DNA of 7,058 nt from Bacteroidota bacterium. Lineage in GTDB: Bacteria > Bacteroidota > Bacteroidia > Flavobacteriales_D > Sanyastnellaceae. The translations under genes were made by a program, and so were the position numbers. The stretch covers positions 1 through 7,058 of the forward strand of contig JAQCID010000058.1 of the NCBI GenBank assembly GCA_027618855.1, read 5' to 3'. Under the pieces are notes generated by a model. The model searched no databases. It saw only the letters and a list, made by a program, of their open reading frames with translations, and was not told the DNA's origin. Below are positions 1 through 6,695 of the stretch, one piece after another; the stretch's first letter is position 1, and every line of letters begins with the position of its first letter.

Positions 1-290
1 GCCATCGGAGTATCGTTGTCCGCACACAAATTCTTCGCACTCGGAAGTTGGCCTTGAGAAATGTAGTCTTTTAAGCGCTGCATAAAATCAGGCGACGTTT
101 TTTGAGCGCGGTGAATCGCCATGTACCGTTCGAAGTATACATACATCGCAAAGATGCTCATGAGCGCCAGTGGCAACATGATATACCACCCACCTTCCAT
201 GAGGAGTTCAAGAATATTCACATCAACTTCAGAAATAGTATCTGTGACTGCGTCAGCAGTATTCGCTTGTAAAAAAATAGTATGGAGCAT
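1..290 (-). CDS. exbB: MotA/TolQ/ExbB family proton channel, N-terminal part (cut by window edge)
   Basis: This is the first 96 codons of an inner-membrane protein of the ExbB/TolQ/MotA family, whose members pass protons to drive TonB-dependent uptake or outer-membrane maintenance. A short N-terminal stretch (residues 1-26) is followed by ELLMEGGWYIMLPLALMSI at about 28-46, which starts the first membrane helix, then YVYFERYMAIHRA (about 50-62) at its cytoplasmic end and a soluble segment ending NLCADNDTPMA, where family members usually continue with a charged helix. The remaining helices lie outside the window. The ATG at 288-290 is chosen because the same frame has a TAG stop shortly upstream and no other ATG between. 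ExbB is preferred over TolQ or MotA from resemblance to Bacteroidota proteins I remember; the missing C-terminus and the expected exbD neighbours would decide. It lies 106 bases downstream of nhaD on the same strand. Confidence 0.82.
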   Translation of the reverse strand, partial: MLHTIFLQANTADAVTDTISEVDVNILELLMEGGWYIMLPLALMSIFAMYVYFERYMAIHRAQKTSPDFMQRLKDYISQGQLPSAKNLCADNDTPM

Positions 291-396
291 GTGTGTATTC
301 GCTATAATGAAACCAAACGCCTAAGTTCCTCTATTTCGTATAATCAATCACAGCAAATCACATTCGTTTTCAGGTCAAACAGGTTTAAAACCTAGT
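291..396. other. Intergenic gap between nhaD and exbB-like gene
   Basis: This 106-base gap is by far the longest non-coding stretch in the window. It holds an AT-rich inverted repeat at its nhaD end (listed separately). On the minus strand I looked for the Bacteroidota promoter pattern (TTG, then about 19 bases, then TAnnTTTG) and found no good match, although the length would allow a separate promoter for the exbB-like gene. Confidence 0.5.
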
Positions 397-398
397 TT
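377..398 (-). terminator. Weak AT-rich hairpin over the nhaD stop codon
   Basis: Read on the minus strand, AAAC and GTTT flank AGGTT-TTA-AACCT, giving a 9-bp stem with one bulged T and a 3-base loop. Two bases of the nhaD TAA stop fall inside the stem. The stem is mostly A-T and no run of T follows, so it is at best a weak terminator or a 3'-end stabilising structure. Confidence 0.22.
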
Positions 399-1764
399 AC
401 GCAAACATGAGGATATAGACCCCGGCTCCAGCAAAATATCCCGCTATAGCTAGCAAACTTATCTTTTTTAGGTACCAAATAAAATCGATACGCTCCAAGC
501 CCATGACCGCAACACCTGCTGCAGAACCTATAATTAGAGCCGAACCTCCTGTACCCGCACAATAAGCAAGGAACTGCCAGAAGTGCCCGTCCTTGGTAAA
601 TTTACCAGACCACTCATCTGTAACTGCATCAAGTGGAACAACATCATACATGCCCATTGATGCGGCAACCAAGGGGACGTTATCTACAATGGCAGAAAGA
701 AGCCCTATCGCCAAATCAATTAAATACACATCATTGAGTGCCGCACGAAGTGATTCAGCGGCAAAAAGAAGGTGTCCAGCTTCCTGCAATGCAGCTACTG
801 CGAGAAGTATCCCTAGGAAAAACAACACAGAAGAGACATCAATCTTTTTCAAAACACCAATCACAGAGAGCTCCGTTCTTTGATCGTGATTCTTTGAGTA
901 GTGTAAACGTTCTGTAAGCATCCAAATTGCACCCAATGAAAGCATCATTCCCATAAAGGGTGGAAGGTGAGTTACGGTTTTGAAAACGGGCACAAAAAGG
1001 AGCCCACAAACCCCAACAACAAATACCAAATTTCTCTCAAAACTTGTCGTGGAATCTTTGTTTGGGTCATTGTCAAAGACAGGTCTTGTCACTGTTCCCT
1101 TCAGACGGAAAGTGAGAATGATGAGTGGGACAAGTATCGCGACAATTGAGGGTACAATTAAATTTACAATAATTGCAGAGGTACTAAGCTGTCCACCAAT
1201 CCAAAGCATCGTTGTCGTCACGTCACCTATAGGAGACCAAGCACCCCCAGCGTTTGCAGCAACAACGACCATACCCGCAAACAACCAACGCGTCTCTTTG
1301 TCGTCTATCAACTTTCTCAACAGCGAAATCATCACGATGGAGGTCGTCAGGTTATCTAGCAAAGCGGAAAAGAAAAAAGTTAAGATGCAGATAATCCACA
1401 TCAACTTCACCTTGCTGCTTGTATTGATCCGATCTGTGATGACTCTGAATCCCTCATGAGCATCCACAAGTTCAACAATGGTCATCGCCCCTAAAAGAAA
1501 AAACAAAATACTTGAGATCTCCTGCATGTGATGAAGGAGTCTGTGCTCATAGAAAACACTTAAAGAGGCATGTCCATCGCCCGCAGAGAAGGACGAGAAG
1601 AAATCCGCGAGATGTGCTGGAACCTCAGTATATCCAATCACAAACAAACCCCACAGAACCGTTCCAGTTAACAACGCCGAAGCGGCCTTGTCTATTTTAA
1701 TCTGATGCTCAAGAACAATTCCCACATATCCAATCACAAAAATCGCAAGTAAAATATAATCCAT
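397..1764 (-). CDS. nhaD: Na+/H+ antiporter, NhaD family
   Basis: A 455-residue inner-membrane protein that by family expels Na+ (or Li+) in exchange for H+, supporting salt and pH homeostasis. About a dozen hydrophobic segments run from residue 2 to the last residue. Hallmark NhaD blocks are present in order: FFLLGAMTIVELVDAHEGF (88-106), SALLDNLTT (133-141, with D137), NAGGAWSPIGDVTTTMLW (171-188, with D181), AIVDNVPLVAA (358-368, with D361) and GTGGSALIIGSAAGVAVMG (404-422). The two halves each carry a LDN/VDN motif, as expected for the inverted-repeat fold of ion transporters, and the buried Asp residues are the likely ion ligands. Length matches the family. The ATG at 1762-1764 lies only 5 bases after the stop of the amino acid dehydrogenase gene, so the two are almost surely co-transcribed. 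No truncation or missing motif was seen. Confidence 0.95.
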   Translation of the reverse strand: MDYILLAIFVIGYVGIVLEHQIKIDKAASALLTGTVLWGLFVIGYTEVPAHLADFFSSFSAGDGHASLSVFYEHRLLHHMQEISSILFFLLGAMTIVELVDAHEGFRVITDRINTSSKVKLMWIICILTFFFSALLDNLTTSIVMISLLRKLIDDKETRWLFAGMVVVAANAGGAWSPIGDVTTTMLWIGGQLSTSAIIVNLIVPSIVAILVPLIILTFRLKGTVTRPVFDNDPNKDSTTSFERNLVFVVGVCGLLFVPVFKTVTHLPPFMGMMLSLGAIWMLTERLHYSKNHDQRTELSVIGVLKKIDVSSVLFFLGILLAVAALQEAGHLLFAAESLRAALNDVYLIDLAIGLLSAIVDNVPLVAASMGMYDVVPLDAVTDEWSGKFTKDGHFWQFLAYCAGTGGSALIIGSAAGVAVMGLERIDFIWYLKKISLLAIAGYFAGAGVYILMFA

Positions 1765-1769
1765 ACTGT

Positions 1770-2999
1770 CTAGTTCAATGTTTTAAGCGCCTTCGCGAAT
1801 GCTGTGGCTGTAAGCAAGGTTGAGTCAGAATGAATGGCGTGCGTTGCTTCAAGAGCGCGACATATCACATCCGAAGTGTCTCTAAATATTCCCTCATCAG
1901 ACATGTCTACTTTGCTGTCACTCATCAGGTATGCAAACACTCTCGCCATTCCACAATTTGCAATAAAGTCTGGGATCAACGCAATCCTCGTATCGACATA
2001 TTCTGCGATGGGTCCATAGAAAATCGCCTTGTCTGCAAACGGTACGTTTGCCCCAGATGAAATAAGTGTTACTCCTGCATGAATCATCCTTTCAACTTGA
2101 TCTAATGTCACAAGTCTAGAGGCTGCACATGGCAAAAAGACATCTGCTTTTATATCCCAAATTGATTGATTGACTTCATCAAATGAAAGCGCATCATCGG
2201 ATACAAGTGAGTTGCCATCTTTCGCAAAGAAGAGAGCTGCAACCTGACCGTGATCCATACCTTCCGCCTTGATAAGCCCACCTTCTCTGTCGATAATACC
2301 CACTATCGTTGCCCCCGCTTGAGAAAGATAGTACGCAGCTGCAGCACCTACATTTCCCCAACCTTGAATGATCACTCTCTTGCCATGGATGTTGCCGCCA
2401 TATATATTGTAGAAATGACGCACAGATTCTGACACACCATATCCCGTAATTAGATCTGCAACCCTGTATTTTCGGTGAACATCGGGCGAAATATTGACAT
2501 CCTCCACAATCTGAGAAACGCCTTGACGGAGATTCCCAATTCTGTGAACTTTTTGGGCTTCGTTTGGTTTAAAGTGCCCCGTAAAAACACCCTCTTGAGG
2601 GTGCCAAACTCCATTTCCTTCTGTAATTGGAATCACCTCGTGTATTTCATCTACATTCATATCCCCTCCAGTTCCATAGTAATGCTTGAGGAGAGGTGTA
2701 ACTGCAGCGAACCAGCGCTCTAGTACACCACGTTTGCGTGGATCGTTTGGGTCAAAATTAATTCCTGATTTGGCACCGCCAATTTGAGGACCTGAAACCG
2801 TGAATTTGATCTCCATCGTCTTTGCAAGAGACTCTACTTCGTTTTGATTTACACCCAAGTGCATCCGTGTTCCGCCACCTGCAGCACCCCCTCGTAAAGA
2901 GTTAATCACTACCCAACCTTTTGCTTCGGTCTCAGTATCATTCCAACTAAAAACGATTTCTGGCTTTCGTTCTTCGTAATGCTTGAGAATTTCTTTCAT
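1770..2999 (-). CDS. Glu/Leu/Phe/Val (ELFV) family amino acid dehydrogenase
   Basis: A 409-residue cytoplasmic NAD(P)-dependent oxidative deaminase, turning an amino acid into its 2-oxo acid plus ammonia or the reverse. Visible landmarks (ATG-2999 numbering): glycine-rich substrate loop ending GGTRMH (42-47), substrate-carboxylate lysine K65, catalytic lysine K77 in GGAKSGI, catalytic aspartate D113 in GTGGDMNVDE, dinucleotide loop GWGNVG (213-218), SSGANVPF (314-321) and PDFIANCGMARVFAYLM (343-359). Asp237 (IIDREGG) at the end of the second Rossmann strand suggests NAD+ over NADP+. The substrate is unclear: GGTRM resembles leucine dehydrogenase, while the length is nearer glutamate dehydrogenase. 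The frame stays open to a GTG at 3036-3038 (13 residues longer), but the ATG at 2997-2999 gives MKEILKHYEERKPEIVF, the start I remember for Bacteroidota relatives. It lies 45 bases after anmK and 5 bases before nhaD. Confidence 0.92.
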   Translation of the reverse strand: MKEILKHYEERKPEIVFSWNDTETEAKGWVVINSLRGGAAGGGTRMHLGVNQNEVESLAKTMEIKFTVSGPQIGGAKSGINFDPNDPRKRGVLERWFAAVTPLLKHYYGTGGDMNVDEIHEVIPITEGNGVWHPQEGVFTGHFKPNEAQKVHRIGNLRQGVSQIVEDVNISPDVHRKYRVADLITGYGVSESVRHFYNIYGGNIHGKRVIIQGWGNVGAAAAYYLSQAGATIVGIIDREGGLIKAEGMDHGQVAALFFAKDGNSLVSDDALSFDEVNQSIWDIKADVFLPCAASRLVTLDQVERMIHAGVTLISSGANVPFADKAIFYGPIAEYVDTRIALIPDFIANCGMARVFAYLMSDSKVDMSDEGIFRDTSDVICRALEATHAIHSDSTLLTATAFAKALKTLN

Positions 3000-3044
3000 A
3001 AAAATATCTTGTGACTTTCGAGCGGCAAAGATAACCACTTCTTA

Positions 3045-4142
3045 TCATCTATTGGGCATCCAAACAGCTCCACTTGATGAAGAAATAAATGCACCCGTCA
3101 CAGATTGTAACGTATTTGGTTTATTGAAAAATCTAAGGAGTCCCAAAAAGGCAAATGCATACGCTTCTTTTCCATGAATCATATTCAAATCAGGCGTGAC
3201 AAATTCAAAAGAATGAATGCTAGAAAGTGTATGAAGACGTGACATTAAATACGTGTTTAATACGCCTCCCCCAGTGACCAAGATTTCTCCAGAGGTCTCG
3301 CTAGAGTTGACAATCGTTAACGAAATATATTCAATGGATGTACACATTCTATCCTCCAAAGGCAGGTGTTTATACGCACTTAAAACAGGACAAATCTCAG
3401 CGTTCACCCATTCTATGCCTAGACTTTTGGGAGGGGGAAGGTGATGGTATTGCAATGACATTAAATCATTCAAAAGCGCTGGTATGACCTTTCCAGAAGA
3501 GGCAATTTCCCCACGATCATCATACTCCAATCCCTTTTCAGATGCGAGCAAGTTTAACAAATTGTTACACACGCCTATATCCCAAGCCCTTGTATTCTGA
3601 GAATTTAAATGAGAGATATTTGCAAAGCCACCGAGATTGAGGCACGCAGAATATTGAGAGAATAAAACTGAATCAGCCTTGGGGACTAAGGGTGCACCCT
3701 GTCCACCATATGCAACATCCAATCGACGTAAATCACAAACTACGGGGAGAGAAGTAAGCGCTGCGAGATCTGCTCCAGAACCAATTTGAACAGTATACCC
3801 ATCTTTTGGATTGTGAAAAACGGTGTGTCCATGAGAGGACAAAAGATCCGCCTTTGTGTTAAGCGTATTTACGCACTTCGCAGAAAAACGAGCCCAATCT
3901 CTGTCAAGTTGAAATAGTTTTTCAGAGGTCAAACCCATACTTCCCCTCAATCTTGAAGCGAGCTCAGATGGGTATTTAAAACACTCAAAATGTGTGATTT
4001 GCCCACTCCAGTCGAGTGAATCATGACCTGCGACAAACTCACATACTGCGACATCTAGACCATCCAAAGAGGTTCCACTCATGAGACCTATCACAACCCA
4101 AGGCCCCTTGGAGGGGGCAGTTAATGTATCTTCGTAATCCAT
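3045..4142 (-). CDS. anmK: Anhydro-N-acetylmuramic acid kinase
   Basis: A 365-residue cytoplasmic kinase that uses ATP and water to open and phosphorylate 1,6-anhydro-MurNAc released from peptidoglycan turnover, yielding MurNAc-6-phosphate for the recycling route (next step MurQ etherase). Signatures in order: nucleotide loop GLMSGTSLDG (19-28), SSHGHTVFH (102-110), DLRRLDVAYGGQGAPLVP (137-154) with D142 at the catalytic-base position, CLNLGGFANIS (167-177), YDDRGEIASSG (207-217), PPPKSLG (236-242), VTGGGVLNTYLM (289-300) and SVTGAF (347-352). DIGVCNNLLN (188-197) replaces the more usual DTGPGN, a divergence seen in the sequence whose effect I cannot judge. The frame is open further upstream, but the ATG at 4140-4142 places the kinase motif at the usual distance and avoids covering the divergent acyl-CoA dehydrogenase start. 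It is first in the minus-strand gene set. Confidence 0.93.
   Translation of the reverse strand: MDYEDTLTAPSKGPWVVIGLMSGTSLDGLDVAVCEFVAGHDSLDWSGQITHFECFKYPSELASRLRGSMGLTSEKLFQLDRDWARFSAKCVNTLNTKADLLSSHGHTVFHNPKDGYTVQIGSGADLAALTSLPVVCDLRRLDVAYGGQGAPLVPKADSVLFSQYSACLNLGGFANISHLNSQNTRAWDIGVCNNLLNLLASEKGLEYDDRGEIASSGKVIPALLNDLMSLQYHHLPPPKSLGIEWVNAEICPVLSAYKHLPLEDRMCTSIEYISLTIVNSSETSGEILVTGGGVLNTYLMSRLHTLSSIHSFEFVTPDLNMIHGKEAYAFAFLGLLRFFNKPNTLQSVTGAFISSSSGAVWMPNR
4103..4118 (-). other. GC-rich hairpin just inside anmK
   Basis: GCCCC (4103-4107) and GGGGC (4114-4118) form a 5-bp pure G-C stem with a 6-base loop, standing out from AT-richer surroundings. In the anmK mRNA it lies about 25-40 bases after the A of the start codon, covering codons for APSKGP. 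On the other strand it lies upstream of the acyl-CoA dehydrogenase start. It could affect anmK translation initiation or be chance codon choice. Confidence 0.3.
4108..4134 (+). promoter_or_regulatory. Possible promoter for the acyl-CoA dehydrogenase gene, inside anmK
   Basis: TATCTTCG at 4127-4134 matches the Bacteroidota -7 pattern TAnnTTTG at all but one fixed position, and a TTG at 4108-4110 sits 16 bases before it, slightly closer than the usual spacing. Transcription would begin near 4140, leaving a leader of roughly 15 bases. A promoter for this gene must lie inside anmK because the gap holds only 12 bases. Such short patterns recur by chance. Confidence 0.2.
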
Positions 4143-4154
4143 TTTATTCTCAAT

Positions 4155-5297
4155 ATGAATTTCGAACTTACAGAAGAACAGGTTGCCGTACGTGATGCAG
4201 CACGAGATTTCGCACAAAATGTGCTTAAACCAGGGGTCATTGAACGTGACAGAGAACAAAAGTTCCCTACTGAAGAGATCAAGCAGCTCGGTGAGCTTGG
4301 ATTTTTAGGAATTATGGTTGACACGAAATATGGTGGGTCTGGGATGGATGCGATAAGCTACGTTCTGGCGATGGAAGAAATCAGCAAGATAGATGCTTCT
4401 ACGAGTGTTGTCATGAGCGTGAACAACTCACTGGTTTGTTATGGACTGGAAAAATACGGCACTGAGGAGCAGAAACAGAAATTCTTAGTGCCATTGGCAC
4501 GGGGACAGAAAATTGGAGCGTTTTGTTTGAGTGAGCCGGAAGCTGGTTCTGATGCAACATCACAAAGAACGACTGCGGTAGATATGGGAGACCACTATCT
4601 GCTCAACGGAACGAAAAACTGGATTACAAACGGAGGCTCTGCATCGACATACATCGTCATTGCTCAGACAGATGTCGAAAAAGGACATAAGGGAATAAAT
4701 GCGATTGTCGTTGAAAAAGACATGCCTGGTTTCGTTGTGGGGGCGAAGGAAGACAAACTTGGAATCCGCGGTTCGGATACACATACTTTGATGTTCACGG
4801 ACGTTAAAGTGCCGAAAGAAAACCGACTGGGTGAAGATGGTTTTGGCTTTAAGTTCGCAATGAAAACCTTGGCAGGAGGACGGATTGGAATTGCTGCACA
4901 AGCCCTCGGTATAGCATCAGGCGCATACGATCTTTCGCTTGCATATTCAAAGGAGCGAAAGACGTTTGGCCAAGAAATATACAAGCATCAGGCCATCAGT
5001 TTTAAACTCGCCGATATGGCAACTCAAATTGAGAGCGCAAGACTTCTGGTTTACAAAGCTGCTGCTTTAAAAGACGCCGGTGAAAACTACGATCTCGCCT
5101 CGAGTATGGCAAAACTATACGCTTCGGAAGTCGCGATGAAACAAACCGTTGAAGCCGTTCAAATCCATGGTGGGTACGGGTTTGTAAAAGAGTACCACGT
5201 AGAACGTCACATGAGAGATGCGAAAATCACTCAGATCTATGAAGGGACAAGTGAGGTGCAGAAAATCGTCATCAGTCGAAGTATCTTAAAGGACTAA
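4155..5297 (+). CDS. Acyl-CoA dehydrogenase (short/branched-chain type)
   Basis: A 380-residue FAD enzyme that introduces the alpha-beta double bond into acyl-CoA thioesters and passes electrons to electron transfer flavoprotein, in fatty acid or branched-chain amino acid breakdown. The N-terminal helical domain begins MNFELTEEQVAVRDAARDFA; the flavin/substrate signature CLSEPEAGSD is at 124-133, the beta domain with NGTKNWITNG at 151-160, the C-terminal helical domain with RKTFGQ (268-273), the second family signature QIHGGYGF (336-343), and IYEGTSEVQ (361-369) with E363 at the catalytic-base position of the short-chain and glutaryl types. Length is exactly that of the bacterial family. The chain length of the substrate cannot be read from this. 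It is the only plus-strand gene here, 12 bases from the divergent anmK start and overlapping the convergent downstream gene by 12 bases. Confidence 0.95.
   Translation: MNFELTEEQVAVRDAARDFAQNVLKPGVIERDREQKFPTEEIKQLGELGFLGIMVDTKYGGSGMDAISYVLAMEEISKIDASTSVVMSVNNSLVCYGLEKYGTEEQKQKFLVPLARGQKIGAFCLSEPEAGSDATSQRTTAVDMGDHYLLNGTKNWITNGGSASTYIVIAQTDVEKGHKGINAIVVEKDMPGFVVGAKEDKLGIRGSDTHTLMFTDVKVPKENRLGEDGFGFKFAMKTLAGGRIGIAAQALGIASGAYDLSLAYSKERKTFGQEIYKHQAISFKLADMATQIESARLLVYKAAALKDAGENYDLASSMAKLYASEVAMKQTVEAVQIHGGYGFVKEYHVERHMRDAKITQIYEGTSEVQKIVISRSILKD
4163..4170 (-). promoter_or_regulatory. Possible -7 element for anmK, inside the acyl-CoA dehydrogenase gene
   Basis: On the minus strand this reads TAAGTTCG, again TAnnTTTG with one mismatch, about 20 bases before the anmK ATG. 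I found no TTG at the expected distance upstream, so support is weak. Confidence 0.13.
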
Positions 5298-6695
5298 CTC
5301 ATTTCTTGAGTCCCAAACAGATCTCACTCCCTTGAAGTAAGTCACCACTTCTGTTTTTCCATCTCCATCGATATCTTGTATCGTTACTTTATCTGCACGT
5401 GTAAGTCCCGAAATACCTACTGGTTCAGCCTCAGATAGCGTTAATTCTTGCAACCAATCCTCTGAATCTATAAAGATCACAGTCGATTTCCCGATGGTAT
5501 TAGACAAGCGGAATGCTGGTTTTGATCTGGGATTGATGACCACTGGTGTTGAACCCCTGACACGCCCAGAACGATTTAACAAGATCACACTCCCATCATA
5601 ACAACCTCCATAGATATAATCATTTGTGCCGACGCGAATATGAGCGAGATGTACAACATGTCTTCCAGCCGTGAGAGGTTTGAAGTCCCAGCCTGAAGTA
5701 GGACGACCTTCAGCTCTGAGATTTAAAATGTCGCCATCTGTGGTCGCCAGTAAAATTCTAAACTTGTTATTTTTATCGTAATCGAAAACCGCAAATCCGG
5801 ACACCTCCGCATCATATGGAAACCCCTTCACGTCATGGCCTAATCGGTCAATGACATAAAGGGCAGAAGGGGTCGCAAATGCAGTTTGGTATTTGTTGTT
5901 CGCATATAAGTCCACTTCAAATGAACTGCCTATCGGGGCATTGTCTAATCTTTTCGACCAAACCACTTCTCCACCTGCTCTTACAGCGTCAACAGATGAA
6001 TTTTCCTGATTCCAAACAATGTCCATGTCAGCATCTACCATGTGATCGCGAGTCACACCTAACAAAGCATGGTCCCCATAATGATCAAGAGGCGCGGAAG
6101 ACTCTTTTTCAATAAGATCTGAGTCTGATCCAGACTGATCCCGAATGAATACTGTTCGGTCCAAATACACATGAGAATTGAAGCCCTCGATGTCAGCTGC
6201 CTCTCCCCAAACGACCATTCTATCGTCACCAGATTGAAGCTCAAAAAAACCGTTTGCGCCATCCTTCCGAGAGAGCTTGGTATATGAATCGTTGGAAATT
6301 TTCCATTTGGCAGACATCTCTCCTGGATTCTCACTCCACTCATCCAAGGCCTCTTCTGTACCTACCAAATAACCAGATTTGTATGGCATTGACTGAAAAG
6401 TAGCCACCATTGAATCTGTGTCAATTGCACGAGAAACATGAAACAGAAACAAAGAGTCATTCGAAAATTTATGCAGTTTGTCACCTGATTCAGGACTCCA
6501 CCACGCTGCCCCCTCCACTGGAACCTTGGAGGCATCCCACATTTCCCAAACACACCAGATGTCGGAAGCTTTTAATGTGGGGTCTGAAGATAATTCACCA
6601 TCAACATGAGAGCCAAACAAGAAAAACCAGGCTGCAAGTATGGACAACAACAAGGATATGACTGGCAACAATTTCATGCTTCTAAGTTCAGGCAT
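5286..6695 (-). CDS. Membrane-anchored or exported protein with a C-terminal beta-propeller-like domain, function unknown
   Basis: I do not recognise a named gene. The 469-residue product starts with a short basic segment and one hydrophobic stretch (about 8-28, MKLLPVISLLLSILAAWFFLFG), acting as signal peptide or anchor; there is no lipoprotein cysteine and no obvious cleavage site. Residues 40-240 form a domain I cannot place, with a Trp-rich patch (W47, W50, W53, W65, W66). Residues 244-469 hold five repeats: DLYANNKYQ (262-270), DYDKNNKFR (305-313), HIRVGTNDY (352-360), LSNTIGKST (397-405) and DIDGDGKTE (441-449), 43-47 residues apart. Some are followed by strands ending in patterns like VIDRLGHDVKGFP or LLNRSGRVRGS, typical of FG-GAP or PQQ-like propellers; the last is an EF-hand-like DxDxDG loop that probably binds calcium. 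The ATG at 6693-6695 overlaps the recG end by 8 bases; the second ATG at 6675-6677 (MKLLPV) is an equally credible start. Confidence 0.75.
   Translation of the reverse strand: MPELRSMKLLPVISLLLSILAAWFFLFGSHVDGELSSDPTLKASDIWCVWEMWDASKVPVEGAAWWSPESGDKLHKFSNDSLFLFHVSRAIDTDSMVATFQSMPYKSGYLVGTEEALDEWSENPGEMSAKWKISNDSYTKLSRKDGANGFFELQSGDDRMVVWGEAADIEGFNSHVYLDRTVFIRDQSGSDSDLIEKESSAPLDHYGDHALLGVTRDHMVDADMDIVWNQENSSVDAVRAGGEVVWSKRLDNAPIGSSFEVDLYANNKYQTAFATPSALYVIDRLGHDVKGFPYDAEVSGFAVFDYDKNNKFRILLATTDGDILNLRAEGRPTSGWDFKPLTAGRHVVHLAHIRVGTNDYIYGGCYDGSVILLNRSGRVRGSTPVVINPRSKPAFRLSNTIGKSTVIFIDSEDWLQELTLSEAEPVGISGLTRADKVTIQDIDGDGKTEVVTYFKGVRSVWDSRNELVL

Noticed and set aside
291..396. A sigma-70-like or Bacteroidota-type promoter in front of the exbB-like gene.
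   Set aside because: Candidate TTG and TA-rich boxes were present but none had both acceptable sequence and spacing.
980..1459. A 159-codon plus-strand open frame inside nhaD.
   Set aside because: It is antisense to highly conserved NhaD membrane segments, and its product looks like low-complexity shadow translation.
1525..1590. Histidine cluster in an NhaD loop (residues 65-79, including LLHHMQEIS) as a special pH sensor.
   Set aside because: As far as I recall, LLHH-x-x-EI before the FFLLGAMTIVE block is common in relatives, so it is not particular to this protein.
4121..4324. A minus-strand open frame extending anmK upstream (to 4259) and another at 4121-4324 over the acyl-CoA dehydrogenase start.
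   Set aside because: The extra 39 residues before the AnmK methionine resemble no kinase N-terminus and are the antisense of a well-conserved dehydrogenase start; the other frame has no family features.
4560..4984. Long antisense open frames (about 106-113 codons) inside the acyl-CoA dehydrogenase gene.
   Set aside because: The composition (many Ser, Cys, Arg, Phe) is that of a shadow of the coding strand, with no recognisable motif or separate context.
5291..5313. Inverted repeats GGACT/AGTCC and ACTCA/TGAGT at the convergent junction as a terminator.
   Set aside because: Only 5-bp stems that exclude one another, and no T-run follows on either strand.
6059..6343. A 94-codon minus-strand frame overlapping the propeller-like gene in another phase.
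   Set aside because: No domain or start context; the main frame has consistent propeller repeats and a signal/anchor segment.
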